Shown here piece after piece: positions 25,801-34,799 of a DNA stretch of 64,000 bases. The position numbers and the translations under genes were made by a program. The notes beneath the pieces are model-generated. The model saw nothing but the letters and a program-made list of their open reading frames with translations, was not told where the DNA came from and ran no database searches. The stretch spans positions 1,054,001-1,118,000 of the forward strand of contig NW_020825330.1 of assembly GCF_003286085.1 (NCBI RefSeq), in the 5' to 3' direction. The stretch comes from Drosophila persimilis. Lineage: Eukaryota; Arthropoda; Insecta; Diptera; Drosophilidae. Within the stretch, counting starts at the first letter, position 1. Each line of letters starts with the position of its first letter.

Positions 25801-28063
25801 AGAAACCACCTTGTTCTTTTTTGAAGAAACTGCAACCGATATCATCGAAAGCACTAGCACCACTGAACTACCAGCTAGTAGCACAAGCAACACTGAACCA
25901 ACTCCAAGTAGCACAAGCACCACTGAACCACCAGCTAGTAGCACAAGCAACACAGAGTCTCAGCTGCACGAGACAACAGTGAAACCTGGTCGTCGTTCTT
26001 TCAGTCACGGCAGCACCACCACAACCACAACGGAAAACAGTGAAACAACCACCACCGAACCCGCAACACGTCGATCTTTCCTTCGAGGAGGTAAAACAAC
26101 TACTGAGGCGCCCTTGGACAGCAGCACCACTACCACCAGAGCACAGAAAAAGGATTTGAATACACCAGAAGAAGAGCCCACAACACGACGCTCATTCTTC
26201 CGAGGCAGCAGAACAAGCACCACAGAAGCAACATCGACACCAAGCACCACTGAAGCGGACAACAACAGCAGCAGCTCCTCAAGCGAAGAAACGCAGGGGG
26301 AAACAATCACGGAGGCCACCACAAAACGCTCTTTCTTCCGCAACAAGACGCCCAGTACCACAGAAGCCACAACGCCAACAATAACCACCGCAGAGGAGCA
26401 GATCCAACCAGAGACAACCACAGGCTTGCCAAGACGTCGCGTCATAGTGCGGGGCAGCTTCAGGCCCCAGGGTAAGGAAGGGGATCTTTCGTCCCTGCTG
26501 GCTGCCGATGCCAACAAGAGATCGAAGTACAACCACCAAGAGTCCCGAGGAGTGGAACCCACAGCAGCAGCAGCACCACCACCACCACCAAAAGCAGCAG
26601 CATCACCACCAGCATCAGAGGAGAAGCAGCAGGAAGTAAAGGCAGACCAGGAGGAAGCAGAGGTAGAGGTAGAAGCCAAAGAAGCTGGCAAACTCCATAG
26701 TCGCGCACCACTCAACGGTGGCACGGTCCGCAATCGCACCTCGACGAAGACCGAGTCACTGGGCAATGGTATTACGCGCACCCGCACCACCTATGTACGC
26801 ACCCTGGACGCCGGCCAGAAGGTGGTCAAACGCATTCACACCAAGACTGTGGAGGAGAAGCCTGCGGAGTACGAGTACATATACGACGAAGTGAGCCATG
26901 CACCACCTCCGAGCACCACACAGAGGGCGATTACCCGCAATCGCGGAACAGTACGATTCCAGAGCAACGATCTGTCATCACTGCTGGCCCTTGACTTTTC
27001 ATCGCGTGGACAGCGCAAGAAGACCCCACCACCAGAGGCAACGGTGACAAAAACGCGACGCCGACTGCTGAAGAAACCCAAGGAGACCATCGAGCATGAG
27101 GAGGTCGAGGAGTTTGAGTACGAGGCTGGCAACGAGATAGAGGCAGAGGCAGGGAAAGAGAAGGTACCACAACCCAGCGCCACCACAGCTAGAGCCACTC
27201 AACGCAGAACAAGACCCACAAGAACCACCACAGAGAGACCAGCAACAACCACAGCAGGCACACGAGCAACAACCCCTCGCAGCGAAGATTCGCCTGTAGT
27301 TGAGGCCAGTACTCGTCGCAGCGGCTTTGCTGGTTTCAAGCGTCCCACAACAACCACCACAGAGGCACCATCGCCCGCGACATCGTCCACAGAGGCGTCA
27401 CCAACAGCGGCAACTGCCACCACTAGACGTGTGCTCACCCGGAGACCTATTGGAACGACAACCACCGAAGCAACCATTGAAGCATCTTCCACGGAAGATC
27501 AACTTTCAGCAGCCAAGCAGCGGTTTGTGAATCGACTGAGAAGCAGCAGCACCACCAGCACCACAACTACTAGTACCACTACAGAAGAGCCACCGGCAGC
27601 CACCACAGAGGATCTGAGTCTTCTGAAGCAGCAATTGAATAGCGCCCTGAACCGCCTGCAGTCGGGAAACGAAGTGGGTGCCACAGGAGGAGAAAATGCA
27701 GTCACGGGGGGGGACAAGGACACCAGCGAGGAGGAGCAGCAGCTATCGCTGCCCATCTACCACCGCCGGAAGTACTATCAGTATGTGAAGGATTCCCCTA
27801 TAACGTATATAGACAAGTCCCCGGCACCGCCGGACATTGAGAGTGGGACTGTAAACATCCGTCAGCAGATCCACGATGTCTTCAATGTTAGCGCCAGGGA
27901 TACGCTAAATAATTCCGTAGAAGTGGAGGATGCGGAGGTAGAACAAGAGGAGAAGGAGAAGGCTGAAAAGGAGCCACTGGAGCACCGCCTAGCCATGGAG
28001 CAGGCCAAGGAGATCAATGCCGAACTCGGTCATTTTTTATTGGAAACCCCCGGGTCACAGTAG
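7168..28063 (+). CDS. Cht6: Chitinase 6 (GH18, group VI), zero-frame product
   Basis: Exons 7168-7176, 20344-20407, 20496-20681, 20768-21282, 21350-21535, 21601-21866, 21935-22414, 22475-23455 and 23512-28063 join in phase to encode about 2,412 residues. The first coding exon holds only Met-Leu-Pro; the signal peptide follows after a 13.2 kb intron (TLFLLCALAYCING). Seen: a GH18 domain with the catalytic DGIDLDWEYP motif and MAVPAGIEYI, LGIPTYGRSY and GGIMFWAIDNDD. A six-cysteine CBM14 domain follows (FKCEEEGFFQHPRDC to NVPCKTKK). Then comes a very long Thr/Ser/Pro-rich, mucin-like tail with acidic and Arg-rich blocks. Known for the family: secreted insect chitinases that act on chitin in cuticle or matrix. 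In this frame translation stops at TAG 28061-28063, inside a hairpin (see the frameshift entry). Confidence 0.93.
9104..9130. repeat. CCATG pentamer repeat
   Basis: About five tandem copies of CCATG within Cht6 intron 1, with further diverged CATCC words after it. Confidence 0.85.
13881..13919. repeat. CCGT tetranucleotide repeat
   Basis: Tandem TCCG units with a few substitutions toward the 3' end, in Cht6 intron 1. Confidence 0.85.
16854..16884. repeat. CCAG tetranucleotide repeat
   Basis: Seven to eight tandem CCAG units in Cht6 intron 1. Confidence 0.85.
17081..17117. repeat. CGT trinucleotide repeat
   Basis: About twelve CGT units with one interruption, in Cht6 intron 1. Confidence 0.85.
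17314..17338. repeat. CTGC tetranucleotide repeat
   Basis: Six tandem CTGC units in Cht6 intron 1. Confidence 0.85.
18325..18372. repeat. TACGGCA heptamer tandem repeat
   Basis: Seven copies in the order TACGGCA x3, TTCGGCA, TACGGCA x2, TTCGGC, in Cht6 intron 1. The recurring T variant suggests block duplication. Confidence 0.85.
19186..19215. repeat. GCAC tetranucleotide repeat
   Basis: About seven GCAC units flanked by CA and GT runs, in Cht6 intron 1. Confidence 0.85.
19791..19819. repeat. GAGCTTC heptamer repeat
   Basis: Four copies of GAGCTTC, the last imperfect, in Cht6 intron 1. Confidence 0.8.
25987..26460 (+). repeat. Tandem RRSFFRG-TTTE units in Cht6
   Basis: Successive blocks read RRSFSHGSTTT, RRSFLRGGKTTTE, RRSFFRGSRTSTTE and KRSFFRNKTPSTTE, then a degenerate RRRVIVRGSF. 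Each has a basic pair, an aromatic residue, a basic residue and a Thr/Glu-rich spacer of 20-45 residues. Confidence 0.8.
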
Positions 28064-28075
28064 GACACCCGGGGG
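28033..28075 (+). promoter_or_regulatory. Candidate -1 programmed ribosomal frameshift signal in Cht6
   Basis: Seen: TTTTTTA at 28033-28039, positioned as X XXY YYZ in the zero frame (codons CAT TTT TTA). A 7-nt spacer follows (28040-28046). Then comes a perfect 9-bp stem, CCCCCGGGT (28047-28055) pairing with ACCCGGGGG (28067-28075), around an 11-nt loop. The zero-frame stop TAG (28061-28063) sits in the loop. A slip of -1 reads ATT GGA AAC CCC CGG and enters the long downstream frame. Known: U UUU UUA plus a nearby hairpin or pseudoknot is the classic -1 frameshift arrangement. Alternatives are a 56-nt intron (28029-28084) or a one-base error in the read sequence. Confidence 0.6.
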
Positions 28076-31000
28076 CAAAACTAGTCGGATCTGGTGAGGA
28101 GACATTGGATGACAACGATGACGAAGAGCTAACCGCTCAAATCGATGACGACGATGAGGATGATGATGAGAATGGGGTTGGAAAGTCGCAACGCAGGGGC
28201 AAGACCTTTAAGACCATACCACTGACGACGGCCTCGTCGAACGAGACCTCAAAGATCGTCAGCATCTCGCTGCTGGACGATGCCGCTGCGGCTTCTCAGC
28301 GAAGCGAAGAGGATGCTCGGGGCCTGCGCACCTACACGAAGCTGAATCGAACGCGTCTCACGCTGTCCACCAGGCTTCAGGTATCCGAAGAGCAGCCAGC
28401 AGAAGCAACCACGAGGAGAACCTACAGCGTTCCCCAACGCTTCCGCAGTCGGTCAACAACAATCAGACCAACCACCAAAGCAGAAGCGGAAGCGGAAACG
28501 GAGCAAGAAGAGGCGGAAGTGGAGGTTGGAGTTGACGAGGAAGCGGATACAACCACAAGACGCAGCTTTGCAGCATTAAACAGACTGAGGAATCGCGGTA
28601 CAACCACGACAACCACAACTACAGAGCCAACAACAGCAACAACAACAACAACCACTAGTAGAAGCACACGACAACCCTACAAGGCTCTCAATCGCAGGGT
28701 GACAACAACAACCACAGAGATACCATCTGGCAATGAAATCGAACCTAAAAAAAAGGGGGAAAACGACGAAGTGGCAACCATCACTGAAGACTCCACAGAA
28801 AAATCGAACCCACAGGTGGATACCACCACTGAGGAGGAGAAGGGTGCGGAGGAGGAGGATGAGGATGAGGAGCTGGTGGCCGAACAACCCGATGACAATG
28901 AGATCTCCGATGAAGAAGTCAGTTCAACAATAACAACAACGACAACCACTGAGGCCAACAGCGAGCGGCCAACACCAATACCACGTCGCCAGCTGGTTAT
29001 AAGACGTCGCTTTAATGGAACAACAACCACCGCAGCAACCACCCCCGATGACAGTCTTGACAACGAAATAGAGCCGAGCAGCACAAAAAGACCAGCTGGA
29101 CCCACGGCACGTCGGCCTCTTTTGATACGCCGTCGCTTTAATGGAACAACAACCACAGTGGAACCGCCATTAAGCAGCCAAAGCGATGACAATGAAGTTG
29201 ATCAAGGCGACAGTGGATCAACAACAACAACCGCCGCCAGTGTGTCGCCTTCTCCACGGCGACAACTTCTGATACGCCGGCGCTTCAATGGGACGACAAC
29301 AACACAAACAACCACCGCCAGAACGGTTCAACGAGGGGGTTCAACGAACGATGCCGATGATACAGAGATAACCACACGTCGACCATATGCAGCCTTGAAC
29401 CGCTCACGTACTCGGTATAGTACAACGAGCAGAACAACAACCACCGCCGGCGCTGATGGTGATGACGATAACGCGAACGAGAACGATTACGAGGAGAGCG
29501 ATGAGCGTGTGGAGAGCTCCACAGCACGTGCTGGCTTCCTTCAAACGAATCGCCACAGGGCCTTAAAGCCGGTCAGCTTTGCGACCCGTCGCAGCAGTAC
29601 AGCGGCACCGCCGAGGATTAGCTCCAGTACGCGGCGCAATCTGGTGGCCCTCAATAGGAATCTCTACCATCGAGCGGAGGAAGAGCCAGAGCCTGAAGAG
29701 GAGGTGCAGGAGGAGGAGCAGGAGGAAGAGGAATACGATGAGGAGGAGCAGCTCGAGCCCGAACAGACACCTAGAACATCAACGAGATTGAGTCAATTGC
29801 TTGCCAGCAGACAGAAAGCCCCCCAACCACCCCAACCTGCAACTGACAGGACAAAGACACAAATCCGAACCCAAACTCAGACTAGAACAGAAATAGAAAC
29901 AGAAACAGAACAAGACGAGGACGACAATGAAGAGGACGAGATTGAAGCGGATGTGGATGAAGAGGAGGATGAAGATGATAGTTCCGTAGAGGTATCCAAA
30001 ACTAACAGCAATAGCAAAAGGGTAAATGGTAGCACCACTAACACTAACCAAAGCACAAGCACCACCACAGCAACAACACCAGCACCAGCACTGAATGTCG
30101 TGGCTAGTCGTAGTCGTAGCAACAGCACCGTAGCCAATTATTTGTTTAATCGTTTCAAGCTTAACCAAAACAAAAACCAGTCAAACATTTATGCCAACAA
30201 CCACACGAAACAACAAGAGCAACAGGTCACTGTTAAGGTTAATCCTAAGGATAGAGATAGTGATGATGATGTGAATGAGAATAAGAATGAAAACGATGCT
30301 AGTCCAGGTCCAGGGGATGAAAATGATAATGATAATGAGAATAGTATTGGGAATAATGTGAATGCAAATTCGAGTGTTGTACTAGGTAATGAAGTTAATT
30401 CTAAACGACGTTTTCAGAATCGTTATCAGTTGAGCCGCAGCAGAGCTACCAGCGGCAGCAGCACCACCACCACAGACAGCAGTATCAGCCCCAGCACCAA
30501 CCCAGTAGTGCCACCAACAACGACAACACGTCGCTTGGCCTTTGGCGTGCGCCAGCGATCGCAGCAGGTAACTAAATTAACCCAAGTCGATGAAGAGCAC
30601 ACTGAGGAGAATGCACAGACTAAGGATAGCCAAGAGTCCAACGAAGAGGCAGAAGACACAGACACCACAACGGCAGCAACAACAACTACCAGCAGCAGGC
30701 CGACGCCAAAGCGCATACGCGTACTGAAATTCCGACGACCCATCAATACCACAGACAGCACATCCACTAATAGCGCCACTGAAACAGACCACACAACGAA
30801 CACAGTAAACACCACCAGCACAACAGCAACAACACCCACCGACACCACAGTGCACACCAACAACACAAATACCAATACCAAGCGTTTCCGTAAGATTGTG
30901 CGTAAACTAAGACCCGTAGAAACCACCAGCTCCCCCAGTGTTGCAGCTGGTGCTGAAGAGGGCTCCGAAGACGGGGCCACCCGTAAACCCTTTGTGCCCA

Positions 31001-34000
31001 GCCACACGCGATTTACAGGAACCACCGATAACCAGGACCAGAACCAGAACCAGAACCAAAACCAAAACCAAAACGATCTTCTCAATCTGCGACAACGCCT
31101 CAAGGAGCAGCAGGCCAAGGGCGAACCCCTCGATGGGGTATTGAGCACACGCCTGAAGGCGGGACTCGCACAGAAGACAGGAGGATCAGAGGATCAGGAC
31201 ATCTCGGAGCTGCAGCGATTGAGGGACAAGGTGAAAGCAGAACAAGCGCGGGGCAATGGCGACCAAGGAGTAATCAACGATCGCCTGAAGAAGCTGCTGG
31301 CCGAGAAATCAGACAAGTCACAGAAATCGGAGAAATCCGAGTCCAATCAGGGTAATGAGGCGCCAACCACTGAGGTCTCGGCACGGCCATTCTTTAAGCG
31401 GAAGCTGGTGGCCAGAAGACCCTATACACCTGCCGCAGCAGGAGCAGGAGCAGGTGCCACCACCAAGGCGCCACTCAGCTTCAATAGCTCCCGACCCACA
31501 CCGAAGTTTGTGCGGCGCAAGAACGGACGTTTCGATCCCTTCAATTCGAGTGTCCGCAATAGGGGTGAGGGATTCGTGCGCAGCGATCCTCGAGGATCCC
31601 GTCTACCCGGAGCCGACCGCTTCAAGACCCAGAAGGCAGGAGGGGACAACGAGGAGGAGGAGGGGGTTGATGATGATGATCAGGAGGAGGAGGAGGAGGA
31701 GGAACAGAGCGAGGAGGCTGTGGAGGCGCAGCAGGAGCAGCCGCTGAATAATCGCCCGCTGGGTGCCGCCGGTGGAGCCTTGAGGAGGCCTTTTGTGCCC
31801 AAAGCCCGGACCCAGCTACAACCACAGAAGCCACAGAAGAGCCAGGACGAGGAGAGCGAGGAGGAGGACGAAGAGGAGGAGGAAGACGACGAAGAGGATG
31901 AGGACGAAGAGGAGGAGGCAAAGCCACAAACGATCGAAGAAGGCAGCGGCACGCCCAAGCCAAAGTTCAATAATCCCTACCGCCCCAAGGACAATCGCGC
32001 ACTGCCCGGCAGTCGTCCGAGCTTTGCCCCCACCGCAGGTGGTGCCACTGGTCCCGGCGGCAACGTGCCCTTCAATCCACGCGTTCGTCAGCCCAACTTC
32101 AGTGCGGGAGGATCCACGACGGCTACTGGCTCTGGCAATCGCTTTGGCGGTGCCACCAAACGACCCCGCGTGGTCAATCGGCCACCGGGCGTGGCTACGC
32201 CCAACCTGACCCTGCGGCCAGTGGCCAGCGATTATGAGCGCACCACACCGCTGACACCGCTGAAGCCGGCACCGTTCATTCCCAGCAACACGAGGAGCTA
32301 CGAGAGAAAGTACACCGGGCCCTCCACAGAGGCCACGGAAACGGCCAGCGAGAACTCCCTGATCGAGGACCTAAACATCGATGCATTGAATGCCAGGAAC
32401 AAGAAGATCTTCGATATCAACAGCAAGAAGCACACGACACTCAAGCCGAAGGTGGTGAAGGTGGAGACGGAGACGGAAACGGGAGCAGTGACGGAGGTGG
32501 AGACTGGTACTGAGATGGAGACGACAGAGCAGGTGGAACAGGAACAGGAACAGGATCAGGGCTATGTGACAACCACACCAAGCACACCACCACCCACCAC
32601 ACAGCCAGACACCACCAGCAACACCAACACCACAGACACTGCAACAACCGAAACATCCATAGAAATAGATACCGCACCACCACCTCCACCACAGATACCA
32701 CCCACCATCACCAACGAGACCCAAAATGCTAATGAAGCCCCCTCTTCACCCCCACAGGAAGCACAGCTCTCCACCAGCACCACCCAATCGCCGCCGCCGG
32801 CCACCACCCTCCTGCATGTCTTCACCCTGCTCGAGGGCGAGGGCGAGGTTGAGGAACAGACGGCCTCCACCTCCACAATTAGGCCGCCAAAGGCCCCGTT
32901 GCACAGAAGCACCGTTGCCGAGCCCAAGCACAAGCTGATCGAGATCAATCGCATTGTGGAGATCAACTCAAAGCAGGCCAAGGCCGCCCAGCGGAAGTCC
33001 AAGGCCAATCAGCAGGACTTCGGCATGCTGCGGGTGGAGTCGCTGCCCCACGTGGAGCAGCTGGGCGAGATCAGTGTGGTGAAATATGTACATCTGGTCG
33101 ATGGCAGCGCCATTCAGATCAACGATGGTCACAGCACCGTAGCCGACTACACGCCCACCGAGCCCACAGCCTACCGCAGCCCCTCGGCACCCGTGAGGAA
33201 CACCCTGCCTCTTAACGAAGCGGACACAGAGACAGAGGCGGATCGCAGTGGCAAGTCCCTGCTGCCGGAGGTCATCAGTGGTGCATTGGAGACATCCACC
33301 ATATCGCTGGAGGGACTCTTCGATTCGCCCCGCAAGGGCAAGCAGTTGAGCAGCAACAGCATACTCCAGGATGATATAGAGGAGACAACGACCATCGAAA
33401 GCGAAAGCGAAACCACGGTGGTGCCACCCACCTTTGCTGCCGTCCAGGCCACATACGTAAGACCCATTGTACCCCTACTGCGTCCCGAATCCAACGAATC
33501 CTCTCCCCTAGTCATCTCGATAGCCAATCTTGATAAAGTCATACTGAGCAAGGTGCAGAAATCGCTGGCCGAGTCGAAAGGCGCTGGTGCCCAAACGAGC
33601 ACCACCGATGCCACTGATGCCACTGATGCCACCGATGCCACCGATACCACCAGCAACGATTCGAATTCAGCATTCTCTGTGCGTCATGCCTCAGTGCTGC
33701 AGGCACCAATACCCGACACCAACACTCACAAAACACAACAAAAACAACAACAACAAGAACATAAACTAGAAACCACAACCCCAATTGACAACAATCAACA
33801 GCTGCCACCGAGCAGTGGCGCTATTAGTGGACAAGACACAACAACAGCAATTAACACTCAACAACAGCTGTCGAACAACAACAGTGATGGCAGCAGCAAC
33901 GGCAACAGCAACACCACACAAACAACAGCAACAACAACCACCAACAACAACATTGGCAGAAGCGTGAGCGAGATAGTCAGCTATAGCACAGAGACCCATG

Positions 34001-34128
34001 TGGTGCACCGCAAGAAGAAGGCGGGTCGCAAGGGGCGTGGCCGAAGACTGCGCAAAAAAACAACAACAGCCCCAGCCACAGGCCCAACCACATCGATAGA
34101 CGACGCCACAGTGGTGCCGCCTCAGTAG
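28039..34128 (+). CDS. Cht6: Cht6 C-terminal mucin-like extension, in the -1 frame
   Basis: A reading frame of about 2,029 codons is open from before the slippery site to TAG 34126-34128, in the -1 frame relative to the first half of the tail. It has no usable start of its own: the first in-frame candidates are non-ATG. Its composition continues the first half: Thr-rich blocks, acidic blocks, and repeated Arg-rich motifs (RRRFNGTTTT three times, PYAALNRSR-type). It therefore looks like the second half of the same protein. Read through a -1 frameshift the total is about 4,434 residues. A helical duplicated unit lies at 31075-31310, and an uncharged Asn/Gln run sits just before it. Near the end are two in-phase donor-like sites (33457 and 33961) that could splice on to exons at 38.2 kb. 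The joining mechanism is inferred; that the frame is coding is well supported. Confidence 0.85.
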   Translation: MGNPRVTVGHPGAKLVGSGEETLDDNDDEELTAQIDDDDEDDDENGVGKSQRRGKTFKTIPLTTASSNETSKIVSISLLDDAAAASQRSEEDARGLRTYTKLNRTRLTLSTRLQVSEEQPAEATTRRTYSVPQRFRSRSTTIRPTTKAEAEAETEQEEAEVEVGVDEEADTTTRRSFAALNRLRNRGTTTTTTTTEPTTATTTTTTSRSTRQPYKALNRRVTTTTTEIPSGNEIEPKKKGENDEVATITEDSTEKSNPQVDTTTEEEKGAEEEDEDEELVAEQPDDNEISDEEVSSTITTTTTTEANSERPTPIPRRQLVIRRRFNGTTTTAATTPDDSLDNEIEPSSTKRPAGPTARRPLLIRRRFNGTTTTVEPPLSSQSDDNEVDQGDSGSTTTTAASVSPSPRRQLLIRRRFNGTTTTQTTTARTVQRGGSTNDADDTEITTRRPYAALNRSRTRYSTTSRTTTTAGADGDDDNANENDYEESDERVESSTARAGFLQTNRHRALKPVSFATRRSSTAAPPRISSSTRRNLVALNRNLYHRAEEEPEPEEEVQEEEQEEEEYDEEEQLEPEQTPRTSTRLSQLLASRQKAPQPPQPATDRTKTQIRTQTQTRTEIETETEQDEDDNEEDEIEADVDEEEDEDDSSVEVSKTNSNSKRVNGSTTNTNQSTSTTTATTPAPALNVVASRSRSNSTVANYLFNRFKLNQNKNQSNIYANNHTKQQEQQVTVKVNPKDRDSDDDVNENKNENDASPGPGDENDNDNENSIGNNVNANSSVVLGNEVNSKRRFQNRYQLSRSRATSGSSTTTTDSSISPSTNPVVPPTTTTRRLAFGVRQRSQQVTKLTQVDEEHTEENAQTKDSQESNEEAEDTDTTTAATTTTSSRPTPKRIRVLKFRRPINTTDSTSTNSATETDHTTNTVNTTSTTATTPTDTTVHTNNTNTNTKRFRKIVRKLRPVETTSSPSVAAGAEEGSEDGATRKPFVPSHTRFTGTTDNQDQNQNQNQNQNQNDLLNLRQRLKEQQAKGEPLDGVLSTRLKAGLAQKTGGSEDQDISELQRLRDKVKAEQARGNGDQGVINDRLKKLLAEKSDKSQKSEKSESNQGNEAPTTEVSARPFFKRKLVARRPYTPAAAGAGAGATTKAPLSFNSSRPTPKFVRRKNGRFDPFNSSVRNRGEGFVRSDPRGSRLPGADRFKTQKAGGDNEEEEGVDDDDQEEEEEEEQSEEAVEAQQEQPLNNRPLGAAGGALRRPFVPKARTQLQPQKPQKSQDEESEEEDEEEEEDDEEDEDEEEEAKPQTIEEGSGTPKPKFNNPYRPKDNRALPGSRPSFAPTAGGATGPGGNVPFNPRVRQPNFSAGGSTTATGSGNRFGGATKRPRVVNRPPGVATPNLTLRPVASDYERTTPLTPLKPAPFIPSNTRSYERKYTGPSTEATETASENSLIEDLNIDALNARNKKIFDINSKKHTTLKPKVVKVETETETGAVTEVETGTEMETTEQVEQEQEQDQGYVTTTPSTPPPTTQPDTTSNTNTTDTATTETSIEIDTAPPPPPQIPPTITNETQNANEAPSSPPQEAQLSTSTTQSPPPATTLLHVFTLLEGEGEVEEQTASTSTIRPPKAPLHRSTVAEPKHKLIEINRIVEINSKQAKAAQRKSKANQQDFGMLRVESLPHVEQLGEISVVKYVHLVDGSAIQINDGHSTVADYTPTEPTAYRSPSAPVRNTLPLNEADTETEADRSGKSLLPEVISGALETSTISLEGLFDSPRKGKQLSSNSILQDDIEETTTIESESETTVVPPTFAAVQATYVRPIVPLLRPESNESSPLVISIANLDKVILSKVQKSLAESKGAGAQTSTTDATDATDATDATDTTSNDSNSAFSVRHASVLQAPIPDTNTHKTQQKQQQQEHKLETTTPIDNNQQLPPSSGAISGQDTTTAINTQQQLSNNNSDGSSNGNSNTTQTTATTTTNNNIGRSVSEIVSYSTETHVVHRKKKAGRKGRGRRLRKKTTTAPATGPTTSIDDATVVPPQ
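28981..29304 (+). repeat. Three copies of an RRxLxIRRRFNGTTTT unit in Cht6
   Basis: Copies start at 28981, 29107 and 29254, each coding for about 17 residues with the core IRRRFNGTTT. They are separated by about 75-95 bases of acidic or Thr/Ser-rich coding sequence, so the spacing is irregular. They are the best-conserved members of the wider Arg-aromatic motif family in the tail. Confidence 0.85.
31075..31310 (+). repeat. Duplicated helical unit in the Cht6 tail
   Basis: Two diverged copies of about 35 residues follow each other: LLNLRQRLKEQQAKGEPLDG with VLSTRLKAGLAQ, then SELQRLRDKVKAEQARGNGD with VINDRLKKLLAEK. The shared pattern LxxLRxxxKxxQAxGxxxxGVxxxRLKxxLA predicts two amphipathic helices per unit, the only clearly helical part of an otherwise disordered tail. 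Confidence 0.75.
33604..33650 (+). repeat. Short GATGCCACT-type coding repeat
   Basis: A 9-base unit repeated about five times codes for a TDATDATDAT run near the end of the -1 frame block. Confidence 0.8.
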
Positions 34129-34792
34129 GGCCGCCAAAACACCCCCTCCCCCAACACGTAGTTAGTTATTTCTAGTCTTATCCCCTGAGAACGCACCCGC
34201 CCCCTCCACGAAGAGAGCTTTTTTCGGGCGTTTAACCCATTGCAAGCTTAACCCCTTGCTGCCTGCCACTGTCCCTTGTAAATAATTGGCTGCGTTGCTT
34301 TGTCTTTGAATTAACAGCAAAAACAAAAACAAACACAATTTTTGGGCGCTGATTTTTCCAAATTTCTTCAGAAAACATAAACCAAAATTCCCCATTTTCA
34401 AGTGCTGCCTGCTTTTCGGAATATTCTATTTCTACTTTCATTTCTATACTCGTAAATATATATTTTTAATATATTATTTAAACAATTCGTATTCTTCAAG
34501 CTGCCATACCTAAACAAAAACAAACACACACAAACATACATACACATATACTTACAAACACACATACACAAACGCACATATATACATTCCACGATGCAGA
34601 TACGAAAAGTCTTTCCTTGGTTCAATCAATCAATCAATTCGAAGTACCTTAAAGATCTTTAAAATTTTGCTTTTGTTTGCGCAGTTCTTCCTCTTAATTT
34701 TTCCTCTCCACTATTTTTCCACACTCTTCTTTTCCCCTATCCGAAAAAATATCTTAAGTATAGCTCTAGTTGTAAAATATTTATGCACAACA

Positions 34793-34798
34793 AATAAA
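34793..34798 (+). terminator. Poly(A) signal for the Cht6 form ending at 34128
   Basis: AATAAA lies about 665 bases after the stop at 34128, following an AT-rich tract. It would end transcripts that do not splice on to the 38 kb exons. Confidence 0.45.
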
Positions 34799-34799
34799 A

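Noticed and set aside
28029..28084. A 56-nt intron (GTCATT to ACTAG) joining the two Cht6 frames
   Set aside because: It has the right length modulo 3 and is within Drosophila intron size, so it is kept as the main alternative. But the donor is poor, the acceptor lacks a pyrimidine tract, and it does not explain the in-phase heptamer and perfect hairpin.
23890..31150. Long minus-strand open frames opposite the Cht6 tail (up to about 260 codons, Val/Leu/Ser-rich)
   Set aside because: They arise because ACN threonine codons read as NGT valine/serine-type codons on the other strand and rarely make stops. They have no domains or starts of their own.
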